Positions 16,507-24,124 of a stretch of DNA of 64,000 bases are shown piece by piece (the first letter of the stretch is position 1; every line of letters begins with the position of its first letter). The notes under the pieces were generated by a model, which worked only from the letters and a program-made list of their open reading frames with translations, had not been told where the DNA came from and did not search any database. The position numbers and the translations under genes are program-made. Source of the stretch: DASYKS01 sp035995205 (lineage in GTDB: Bacteria > Acidobacteriota > Thermoanaerobaculia > Multivoradales > UBA5704); NCBI GenBank assembly GCA_035995205.1, contig DASYKS010000044.1, forward strand, positions 1 through 64,000, read 5' to 3'.

Positions 16507-19500
16507 CTAGAACAGAACGCGCACCCCCACCTGCGCCTGGCGCGGTTCGCCGGCGCCGCTCTGGACCGTGCCGTCGAAGTTGAAGATCAGGCTGGTCGTT
16601 TCGGGGCGGTGGAAGTTCGCGCTGTTGAAGACGTTGAACACGTCGATCGCCGGCTGGATCGTCAGGCGACCGACTTTGAAGTCCCGCGAAACGCGGAAGT
16701 CGAGGGAGTTGAACACGTTGTCCTTGCGCCCCAAGTTCCGCCGCGTGACGCTGCCGTCGGGGTTGATCCGGTCTTGCGGAGTGCCGGCGTCGCGGCCGTC
16801 CCGGGTGATCGATTTCGGCTGCGCCGAGCGGTAGGAGTAGCGGAAGTTGACGTCCATGTGCCCCGGAGCCTGCCAGAGCAGCCAGGCGTTGACCCGGTGG
16901 CGCTGGTCGCGGTCGGAGTAGGAGTATTCCTTTTCGAGGTCGGTGATCTTGGCGTAACGGAACGAGAACGGATCGCGTTCGTTGTCGTCGTCCGAAAGGT
17001 CGCGCGACCAGGTGTAGTAGACCTGGAACTGGGTGTTGTTCGAGGGCTTCTTGGTGAGGCCGAGCGTAACGCCGTTGTACAGGCTCTTGGCGCTCGATTC
17101 GACCACCGTCAAGGTATTGATGCCGTTGGCGCCGCCCGGCGCGAGCCCCGTGCTCCAGGGCGAGCCGAGGAGCGGATCGTTGCGGTTGGCGAAACGGGTG
17201 ATGTGCTCGCCCTTGGCGTAGTTGTACTTGAGCAAGACCCCGAGGTTCGTCGAGATCTCCCGCTCGTACGAAACGCTCGCCTGGGTCGTCCGCGGGTTCT
17301 TGAAATCCTTGTCGAAGACGAATACGTCGGGCAGGAACGGATCCCCGATCTGCGACGTCGGGATCAGGTTCGGATAGGCCGGCACCGGGCCGAGCACGCC
17401 GGTCAAGGCGCTGCTGCGAAAGATCGACTGTCCGACGCTGCCGTTGGTCGAGCGCGACGAGGCGAGCGACAGCCCGGGCACGCGGGCGTAGAAGATGCCG
17501 GCGTTGACCCGGATCGCGGATTTGCCGTCGTTGCCCGGATCCCAGGTGAGGCCGAGGCGCGGCTGCCACATCGCGTAGTCGCTCGGGATCTTGCCGTCCG
17601 AGGGGAAAGTCTGCGGGCCGGCTGCGGTAGTGACGGTCTTGCCGATGAACGGCGCGAAGAAAACCTGATCGGCGGGTGTGCGCGGATCCGGCTCGATCTG
17701 CGCTTCCCACCGCAGGCCCGCCTGGATGGTCAGATTCGGCCGCGGCTGCCACTTGTCTTGCAGGAAGACGGCCGGCTCGCGCTGGCGAATCTTCTGCCGG
17801 CCCGACTCTTCGACCGTCCGGCCGCCGACCCCCGCCTGCTGGAGATAGAGCAGCACTGGACCGATGATCGAGAAGTCCTCCGGGCAGACGCCGACCTCCG
17901 AGGTCGTGAAGGTCATCATCCCGGTCACCGGGTCCGTTTTCGAGCACTCGACGTAGCGCGGATTGCGCGCATAGTTCAAGAAACCGTCGGTCGAGCTGAA
18001 GATGTACCGGCCGTTGGCGAAACCGATGAAGGTCTGCGCCGAGACCACGTCGTTGTACTCGATCCCCAGCTTGATCGAGTGGTCTTTCCTGAGCAGCGAG
18101 AGGTTGTCGTTGATCTGGTATCGCTCGTCGTAGTACTCGACCGGAATGAAGAACGGCATCCCGAAGCGGTAGCTCGCGCCGAAGTCGAACGCGGTGTCGG
18201 GCAGCGGCCGGTTCTGGCCGTTGATCAAAGGTCCCTCGTACGGCCGGGGACGATTTTCGCGCGCGTACTGGAAGCGCGCTTCGTTCAGCAGCGAGGAGGA
18301 GACGGTCGAGATCAAGCTGCCGGAGAGCGCCTTCGAGTCGTCCTTCTCGTTGGCGTTCGCGCTGCGGCCCCAGGAATCGACGTCGAAGGTGCCATTCTTC
18401 TGCTCGGATTTCGTGTAGTTGAGCCGGATCGTCGCGAGGTTCGCCTCGGTGGCCTGCCAATCGAGCTTGACCAAGGCGACGAGGGCGTCGTTGCTGCGAT
18501 CGATCGGGCCGTTCTCGTCCGGGCTGCCGAGGCTCGCGAGCAGGGCGACCACTCGCGGATCGATCCGGTTCGGGTCAGTCTGTTTGGTCGACGAGCCGTT
18601 CTGGCTGTCGAGAGCGAGGAAATAGAACAAGCCGTCTTTCCGGAGCGGGCCGCCGAGGGTGAACCCTCCCTGCTCTTGCGTGGCGTCGAACTTCTTCGCC
18701 CGGGTGCCGTTGGGATTCTCGGCGCGGGAGGAGAACGCGTCGTCCTTGTAGAACAGGTGGGCGGTGCCTTTCGTGTCGTTGGTCCCGGACTTGGTCACCA
18801 CGTTGACGAAGCCGGACGCCGAACGGCCGAACTCGGCGTTCGCGCCGTCTGCGACCACCACGACCTCCTGCACCGCGTCGAGGTTGAAGGTGAACGCCGG
18901 CCGCTGGCCGCCGCGCTGCTCGCCGAAGAACGGATTGTTGAAGTCGGCGCCGTCGACCGAGACGTTGTTGCTGATCCCCTTCTGCCCGTTGATCGAAAGC
19001 TCGTCGCCGTCCGGCCCCTGGACGATCGTGACGCCGGGCGTGAGCTTCGTGTAATCGAGGAAGTTACGGCCGTTGTTCGGCAGGTTCTCGATCGCCACGA
19101 CGTCGATCCGGGTGGCCCCCTCGGTGCGCGTGGTTTCGACCACCGGGGCGTCGGCCGTGACCAGGATCTGGTCTTCGACCGCGGAGACCTTCATCGAAAA
19201 TGTCAAGCTGACCGTCTGGCCGACCTGCAGATCGATCCCTTCGCGCACCAGGGTCGAGAAGCCTTGCAGCCCGACGGTGATCCGATAGGGTCCCAACGGC
19301 AGAAGCAGACCGCGGAACCGCCCCTCGTCGTCGGTCGACACCTTCTTCTCGAAATTGGTCGCGAGGTTGAGAAGGGTGACCGTGACGCCGGAGAGCGGCG
19401 CCCCGCTCTCGTCCACGACCCGACCTTCGATCACGCCAGTGGTCGCCTGGGATTGCGCATGGCCGGCCGTCGCTAGGCCGAGCAGCAGCGCGAAACAGGC

Positions 19501-19527
19501 GAGGGGCGCACTGAGGAGTTTGCGCAT
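16507..19527 (-). CDS. TonB-dependent receptor with carboxypeptidase-regulatory domain
   Basis: 1006 residues from ATG 19527 (AGGAGG about 8 nt upstream), giving the signal peptide MRKLLSAPLACFALLLGLAT ending near AGHAQS. The mature protein starts with a carboxypeptidase-regulatory-like Ig domain (GVIEGRVVDESGAPLSGVTV, about 30-110), then a TonB plug (VVETTRTEGATRIDVVAIEN, NGRNFLDYTKLTPGV) and a long beta-barrel ending in VGVRVLF with the C-terminal Phe used by the outer-membrane assembly machinery. This Oar-like architecture is very frequent in Acidobacteriota and is taken as uptake of sugars or large compounds; the ligand is unknown. No susC/susD partner lies nearby. Confidence 0.9.
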   Translation of the reverse strand: MRKLLSAPLACFALLLGLATAGHAQSQATTGVIEGRVVDESGAPLSGVTVTLLNLATNFEKKVSTDDEGRFRGLLLPLGPYRITVGLQGFSTLVREGIDLQVGQTVSLTFSMKVSAVEDQILVTADAPVVETTRTEGATRIDVVAIENLPNNGRNFLDYTKLTPGVTIVQGPDGDELSINGQKGISNNVSVDGADFNNPFFGEQRGGQRPAFTFNLDAVQEVVVVADGANAEFGRSASGFVNVVTKSGTNDTKGTAHLFYKDDAFSSRAENPNGTRAKKFDATQEQGGFTLGGPLRKDGLFYFLALDSQNGSSTKQTDPNRIDPRVVALLASLGSPDENGPIDRSNDALVALVKLDWQATEANLATIRLNYTKSEQKNGTFDVDSWGRSANANEKDDSKALSGSLISTVSSSLLNEARFQYARENRPRPYEGPLINGQNRPLPDTAFDFGASYRFGMPFFIPVEYYDERYQINDNLSLLRKDHSIKLGIEYNDVVSAQTFIGFANGRYIFSSTDGFLNYARNPRYVECSKTDPVTGMMTFTTSEVGVCPEDFSIIGPVLLYLQQAGVGGRTVEESGRQKIRQREPAVFLQDKWQPRPNLTIQAGLRWEAQIEPDPRTPADQVFFAPFIGKTVTTAAGPQTFPSDGKIPSDYAMWQPRLGLTWDPGNDGKSAIRVNAGIFYARVPGLSLASSRSTNGSVGQSIFRSSALTGVLGPVPAYPNLIPTSQIGDPFLPDVFVFDKDFKNPRTTQASVSYEREISTNLGVLLKYNYAKGEHITRFANRNDPLLGSPWSTGLAPGGANGINTLTVVESSAKSLYNGVTLGLTKKPSNNTQFQVYYTWSRDLSDDDNERDPFSFRYAKITDLEKEYSYSDRDQRHRVNAWLLWQAPGHMDVNFRYSYRSAQPKSITRDGRDAGTPQDRINPDGSVTRRNLGRKDNVFNSLDFRVSRDFKVGRLTIQPAIDVFNVFNSANFHRPETTSLIFNFDGTVQSGAGEPRQAQVGVRVLF

Positions 19528-19677
19528 CTCGAACCTCCTGGGAAAAGGGATCTGAACAGCGAGTCTCTGTTGCGGGATGTTGACAACTGTGTGCCGGGGA
19601 GTCAACGCCCTTCCGGCTCGTCACGCGGCCGTCACATGCTGCCGGTGGATAAACCCGCTGCTACACTTCCGCTCCTC

Positions 19678-20448
19678 ATGCCGCTTCGCGTCACTCTCCT
19701 CGGCAGCGGAACCTCGACCGGCGTGCCGGTGATCGGCTGCACGTGTGCGGTTTGTACGTCGAAGAGCCCGCGGAACCGCCGTTCGCGGCCGGGGCTGAAG
19801 ATCGAGGGGGCGGAGGGGACGGTGCTGATCGACGCCTCGACCGATCTGCGCGAGCAACTGCTACGCGATCCGGTCTCGCGGGTCGATGCGGTGGTCTTCA
19901 CCCATGCCCACGCCGACCACATCTTCGGGCTCGACGACGTGCGGATCTTCAACTTCCGGCAGAAGGCGGCGATCCCCTGTTTCGGCTCCGCCGAGACGCT
20001 CGCCGCGATCCGGCGGATCTACGCCTACGTCTTCGAGGAAGGCCAAGAAGGGGGCGGCAAGCCGCAGCTCGATCTGATCCCGATCGAGGCGCCGTTCCCG
20101 TTGCTCGGCCGGCCCTGGATTCCGATCCCGGTTTGGCACGGCACGATGGCGGTGCTCGGGTTCCGGATCGGGGATTTCGCCTATGTCACCGACTGCAACG
20201 TGATCCCCGAGGCGAGCTTCGAGCTGCTCGCGGGGGTGGAGACTCTGATCCTCGACGCGTTGCGCTACCGGCCGCACTCGACCCATTTCTCGCTCGGGCA
20301 GGCGGTCGCCGCGGCGGAGCGGATCGGGGCGCGCCGGACGTTTTTTACCCACATCGCCCACGACATCGACCACGATTCACTGGAAGTCGTCCTGCCGGAA
20401 GGGATGGAGATCGGCTATGACGGCCTCGCCTTCGATATTCGGGGTTGA
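19678..20448 (+). CDS. PhnP-like MBL-fold metallo-hydrolase
   Basis: 256 residues from ATG 19678, the first start that yields the family N-terminus (PLRVTLLGSGTSTGVPVIGC). The metal-binding motif THAHADHIFGLDD (about residues 75-87) and a later Asp in AYVTDCNVIPE are typical of the phosphodiesterase-type metallo-beta-lactamase fold, as in PhnP and related cyclic-phosphodiesterases. The cluster CTCAVCTS near residue 20 is like the extra zinc site in PhnP. The substrate is unknown; no C-P lyase genes are near. The 3' end overlaps the start of aroA by 32 nt. Confidence 0.85.
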   Translation: MPLRVTLLGSGTSTGVPVIGCTCAVCTSKSPRNRRSRPGLKIEGAEGTVLIDASTDLREQLLRDPVSRVDAVVFTHAHADHIFGLDDVRIFNFRQKAAIPCFGSAETLAAIRRIYAYVFEEGQEGGGKPQLDLIPIEAPFPLLGRPWIPIPVWHGTMAVLGFRIGDFAYVTDCNVIPEASFELLAGVETLILDALRYRPHSTHFSLGQAVAAAERIGARRTFFTHIAHDIDHDSLEVVLPEGMEIGYDGLAFDIRG

Positions 20449-21751
20449 TGACGGGGCTGAAGCCGCGCGAGCGATTCCCGCCGGGCGCCGCGCGAGCGGT
20501 TCGCTTGAGGTTCCGCCGTCCAAGAGCGTGACCCACCGCTACCTGAATCTTGCCTTGCTCGCGGGCGTTCCGCTCGTCCTCGAACGCCCGCTCGACGCCG
20601 ACGACACCCGTCTGTTCCTAAGCGCGTTGGAAGCGTGTGGCTTCACCGTGGAGCGGACCGACGGGGAGATTCGCCTGACCCCCGGCGAGCGTTCGATCGA
20701 GCGGGAGATCGAGATCTATTGCGGTAATGCCGGCACGATGTTTCGATTCTTGGTCGCCACCCTCGCGGCGATTCCGGGTACGTTCCGGCTCGACGGCACG
20801 CCCCGCCTGCGCGAGCGGCCGATCGGTCCGCTGATCGACGCGGTACGGCGGTTGGGCGGCGAGGTGGAGTACCTGGAGCATCAAGGGTACGCCCCGCTCG
20901 CGATCCACGGCGGCACGCTGCGCGGCGGCACGACCTCTCTCGACGCGGGCTCGTCGAGCCAATACCTGTCGGCGCTCCTGATGGCCGGGCTGCGAGCCCA
21001 AGAGCCTGTGATCATCGAGGTTTCCGCGCTCACTTCCGAGCCGTACATCGACGTCACGCTCGACGTGGCCCGCCGGTTCGGCGGCCGGATCGAGCGGCTC
21101 ACGCCGACCCGTTTTCAGGTCAACCCGGCGTCGCGGCTGGGCGCGGGCCTCGAACGGGGGCGGGTCGAGGGGGACTGGTCGGCCGCGGCCTATCCTGCCG
21201 CGATGGCGGTGGTAACCGGGGGCGCGGTTCGGCTGCTCGGGCTCGAAGAGAAATCGGCGCAAGGGGATCGCGGCTTTCTCGATCTCCTTGCCTCGATGGG
21301 CGCCGAGATCTCCTGGCATTGGGGCGAGCTCACCGTTTCAGGCACCGGTTGGCTCACCGCGCTTTCGGTGGATCTGGGGAGGATGCCCGACCAGGTGCCC
21401 ACTCTCGCGGCGCTCGCGCCGTTCGCGGTCGGCACGACCCGGATCTCCGGCGTGCCCCACCTGCGGATCAAAGAGAGCGACCGGCTGCACGCGATGGCGG
21501 TGGGTCTGGCCGCTCTCGGCGTGCCGGTCTCCGAGCTGCCGGATGGCTTGGAGATCGAAGGCATCTGGGCCGGGCGTACGGATTTGCCCTCCGATCCGGT
21601 GACGATCGACCCGTTCGACGACCATCGGATCGCGATGAGCTTCGCGCTCCTCGGCCTGCGACGTTCGGGGGTGACGATCGCCGACCCGGGCGTGGTCGCG
21701 AAGTCCTATCCCGAGTTCTGGCGCGATTTCGACCGGCTGACCGCCGAATAG
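20417..21751 (+). CDS. aroA: 3-phosphoshikimate 1-carboxyvinyltransferase (EPSP synthase)
   Basis: 444 residues. It transfers the enolpyruvyl group of phosphoenolpyruvate to shikimate 3-phosphate in aromatic amino acid synthesis. Typical motifs: LEVPPSKSVTHRYLNLALLA (shikimate-phosphate site Lys/Ser/Arg), YCGNAGTMFRFLVAT (the GNAGT loop, which influences glyphosate sensitivity), RLRERPIGPLIDAVRRLG, RIKESDRLHAMAVGL and IDPFDDHRIAMSFALLGLR. The ATG at 20417 lies inside the 3' end of the upstream MBL gene (32-nt overlap), so the pair is probably cotranscribed. About 25 residues precede the conserved core, a small extension. Confidence 0.94.
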   Translation: MTASPSIFGVDDGAEAARAIPAGRRASGSLEVPPSKSVTHRYLNLALLAGVPLVLERPLDADDTRLFLSALEACGFTVERTDGEIRLTPGERSIEREIEIYCGNAGTMFRFLVATLAAIPGTFRLDGTPRLRERPIGPLIDAVRRLGGEVEYLEHQGYAPLAIHGGTLRGGTTSLDAGSSSQYLSALLMAGLRAQEPVIIEVSALTSEPYIDVTLDVARRFGGRIERLTPTRFQVNPASRLGAGLERGRVEGDWSAAAYPAAMAVVTGGAVRLLGLEEKSAQGDRGFLDLLASMGAEISWHWGELTVSGTGWLTALSVDLGRMPDQVPTLAALAPFAVGTTRISGVPHLRIKESDRLHAMAVGLAALGVPVSELPDGLEIEGIWAGRTDLPSDPVTIDPFDDHRIAMSFALLGLRRSGVTIADPGVVAKSYPEFWRDFDRLTAE

Positions 21752-21805
21752 CCGGACAGCGGACGCCACATTCCTCACCGTCGGGTCTTGAAATCTGGCC
21801 GCGGA

Positions 21806-22262
21806 GTTCGCTTTTCCGGGTGAGCGGAACCGTTTTTCGGGTGCGCAGAACCGTTTTCTGGGTGAGCAGAACCGTATTCCGGGTGCGCAGAACCGTTTTC
21901 TGGCCGCCGAATTCCATTTTCCGAGTCCGAAAGCCGGTTCGCGACCGGCAAAGCCATTTTCCGGCCGGCGCGAGGCCTTTTCTGAACCGGAAAACCCCTT
22001 TGTCGGGTGCGGAATTCGGTTTTCTCAGTGCCGAAATCCCTCGGCTGGCTCAGAACGTCGATTTTTCGTCCGCAAAGCGAATTCGGCACTCAGAAATTCG
22101 CTCCGCTGGGCCAGAGAACCCTTCGCCGCACCCAGAAAACCCTTCGCGGCACACAGAAAACCGAATTCACCACACGTAACGACCGCCTCGCCGGTCGCCC
22201 GACGGCCTCTCCGGGTCGCTTTTCTCCTTCCGCCATTCAGAAAAGGAGTTTTGCCACCGGAG
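21806..22262. repeat. Degenerate 20/21-nt tandem array A
   Basis: About 22 units of 20-21 nt follow each other without spacers. The best conserved are 21829-21849, 21850-21870 and 21871-21891 (ACCGTTTTCTGGGTGAGCAG type); outward they diverge but keep the spacing and a pattern CC-N-TTTTC at the front and CAGA at the back. Within the good units TTCTG and CAGAA form a small dyad. Open frames exist on both strands only because the unit is a multiple of three. Nothing here resembles a known gene. It fills the space between aroA and the CRISPR array. Confidence 0.75.
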
Positions 22263-22325
22263 ATTCTCGTCTCGCCGATCAACTCGTGCCGCGCGCCATC
22301 GCGCCGAAGGGTCTCGGCGGTGAGC

Positions 22326-22815
22326 CTCGCAATCCCTCCGTCCAGATCAGGGCTGTTCCGACGCGGACGGTGCGCTTATGTTCCCTGGTCGAAATTCGGG
22401 TTCGTCGCAATCCCTCCGTCCAGATCAGGGCTGTTCCGACTTCCACGCAACCGTGACGGCGCCGGCTCAGCGAGCGGCGTCGCAATCCCTCCGTCCAGAT
22501 CAGGGCTGTTCCGACGATATCCACTATGCCTGCTGTAATCGATGCCACGATAGGTCGCAATCCCTCCGTCCAGATCAGGGCTGTTCCGACGGTACACACT
22601 GCCACCGGGGCAGTACATCAACGCAAAGTCGCAATCCCTCCGTCCAGATCAGGGCTGTTCCGACAGGCGGTGGAGACCCACCACAACTCTAATCCTGAGA
22701 AAGTCGCAATCCCTCCGTCCAGATCAGGGCTGTTCCGACACTCGCGGTACTGGCAGTATTGCCAGCACTGGCGACCAAGTCGCAATCCCTCCGTCCAGAT
22801 CAGGGCTGTTTCGAC
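22326..22815 (-). CRISPR. CRISPR array, 7 repeats and 6 spacers
   Basis: Seven 37-nt repeats start at 22326, 22404, 22479, 22554, 22628, 22703 and 22779. On the plus strand the repeat begins GTCGCAATCCCTCC and ends GCTGTTCCGAC. Spacers are 41, 38, 38, 37, 38 and 39 nt, all different. The first repeat differs in its first base and the last has T for C near its end. Read leftwards, each repeat ends in ATTGCGAC, like the 8-nt handles of many type I and III systems, and a cas2 relic lies just to the right on the minus strand, so minus-strand transcription is favoured; this is inference. No effector or cas1 gene is present in the window. Confidence 0.95.
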
Positions 22816-22878
22816 TGCCGCCTTTCCAAGGCATTGATTCCAGGCCGTTTCCGGCCTCGATTTTCTCTACCGCCTCGG

Positions 22879-23166
22879 TTACGCGTCTTCCGTTCTGCAT
22901 TCCGCCTCCGCCAGAGCCGCTTCCGCTTGGGCCAAACGTCTGTCAAGGAACGACTTGCGGCTGCATTCTTTACCTACCCACCAAATTGCCCTGCCCGGCT
23001 GGAAAAGTTGGCACGCCGTTTGACGCGGCGACCGGCTTTTCAGATTGCGTAGACGCAGGCAATCGAACAGCGAGTATTGTACGCGCCTTCTCCGAAATCC
23101 TTCAAGCACCACGATCTTCGTGTGACGGCGATCGTCCAGCATGTCGTCCGAGCCGAGGATCAGCAT
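22879..23166 (-). pseudogene. Degenerate cas2-like gene next to the CRISPR array
   Basis: The 95-residue frame starts MLILGSDDMLDDRRHTKIVV and continues to RRVQYSLFDC. This follows the Cas2 pattern: a first strand ending in the catalytic-type Asp, the DDRRRTK turn, then the helix and the RVQYSVFEC strand. After that point the similarity stops; only a weak ECSRKS-like motif remains, and the second half of the ferredoxin-like fold is missing or frame-scrambled. It lies 63 nt from the last CRISPR repeat on the strand expected for a cas2-leader-array order. It is read as a decayed adaptation gene. A functional divergent small protein cannot be excluded. Confidence 0.6.
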
Positions 23167-23274
23167 GACAGGCGGAACGCCCGGTAGGGCTCGCCCTGGG
23201 TAGGGGAGAGGTCACATCGAAAGACGCGATGAATCGCGGCGCGGCGGGCCGGGCGAGGATTCGGTTCCCGGCCG

Positions 23275-23692
23275 CCGAGGCCCGGGTCCCGATCGTCCGG
23301 ACCTGGGGCCGAGTCGTCCGGACCCGGGTCGCAAAGGCTGGGACCGCGGCCTGGAACGTTCAGACCTGGGTCTGGGTCGTCGCGACCTCGGTCCGAGTTG
23401 TCCGGACCTGGGGCGCACAGGTTGGGACCGCGTTCCGGATCGTCCAGACCTCGGTCCGGGTCGTCAAAACCATGATCCCAGTCGTCCGGACCTGAGTCCG
23501 GGTCACGCGGACCTGGGTCCGAGCCGTCGGGACTCGGGTCGCAAAGGTTGGGACCTCGGTCCGGGCCGTCCAGACCTCGGTCCGGGTCGTCAAACCACGG
23601 TCCGAGTCGTTCGGACCTGAGTCCGGGTCACGCGGACCTGGGGCCGGGTCGTCCGGGTCTGGGTCCGGATCGGCCGGACCTGGGTCGCGAAC
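23275..23692. repeat. Degenerate 21-nt tandem array B with higher-order repeat
   Basis: About 20 units of 20-22 nt with consensus close to GTCCGGACCTGGGTCCGAG. Each good unit contains the perfect 8-nt palindrome GTCCGGAC. A longer period of roughly 110 nt is visible: the run from GGTTGGGACC through GTCAAAACC to CACGCGGACC (about 23422-23510) recurs at about 23537-23640. All frames on both strands are largely open, as expected of a 21-nt GC-rich repeat, and no protein family is recognised. It lies between the cas2 relic and the sigma-54-type regulator. Confidence 0.75.
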
Positions 23693-23957
23693 CGAAAAAA
23701 CTCCTCGTCGGTGGTTTCAAGCCCCGGATCGATTTGAACCATGATGGTTTGACCGGAAAATTCCGGTTTTTCGCGGAGGACCGTGGCATAGCGCTACGTC
23801 TCCCTCGGCGTAAGGAGAACCGCGGAGCGATCCGAAAAGTGCGGGCGATGCGGTCGAGGTGTCGGGGGCGCAGGGTCGTACCCCCGGTCTCCCAATCGGA
23901 GATGGTGCCCCGAAAGTTTGGCCGAAAAGTATCCCAGGTCATCGTCGCGAACAACAT
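23628..23957 (-). pseudogene. Possible XRE-type HTH gene remnant
   Basis: A leftward frame from ATG 23957 carries GTISDWETGGTTLRPRHLDR followed by IARTF, which is the recognition-helix end and following helix of XRE/Cro-type domains (usual pattern: ISRWERG, then PRPETLRRIA). The first two helices are not recognisable (MLFATMTWDTFRPNF precedes), and the frame runs into the repeat array at its 3' end. It is best taken as a broken regulator gene. The rest of 23958-24124 holds no gene I can support. Confidence 0.35.
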
Positions 23958-24124
23958 CTTGCGCGAGAACGCGGTTCTTTGCTCTACGCTTTTTCGCTCG
24001 GGGAAACCTAGGCGTTTCCCATAGCGGCGAAGGACTGTTTCTCGTTTCTTGCCGAACCCGGGACTTTTGTCCGGAGTCTGGTGGTAGTCTTCGCGCGATT
24101 TTTCCGACTCCAGGAAATCTTGCC

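Noticed and set aside
16456..19476. 1006-codon plus-strand open frame opposite the TonB receptor
   Set aside because: Anti-sense shadow in a high-GC gene; the minus-strand TonB receptor has signal peptide, plug and terminal Phe.
22279..22605. Open frames through the CRISPR array (VGTALIWTEGLR repeats)
   Set aside because: They translate the CRISPR repeat itself and alternate with unique spacers; not a gene.
22816..22878. CRISPR leader
   Set aside because: The 63 nt between the array and the cas2 relic would be the leader if transcription is leftward, but there is no AT-rich stretch or promoter that I can defend.
23229..23495. 88-codon open frame with VVRTWG-like heptapeptides
   Set aside because: Same reason as above: array B is open in several frames on both strands, with no start signal.
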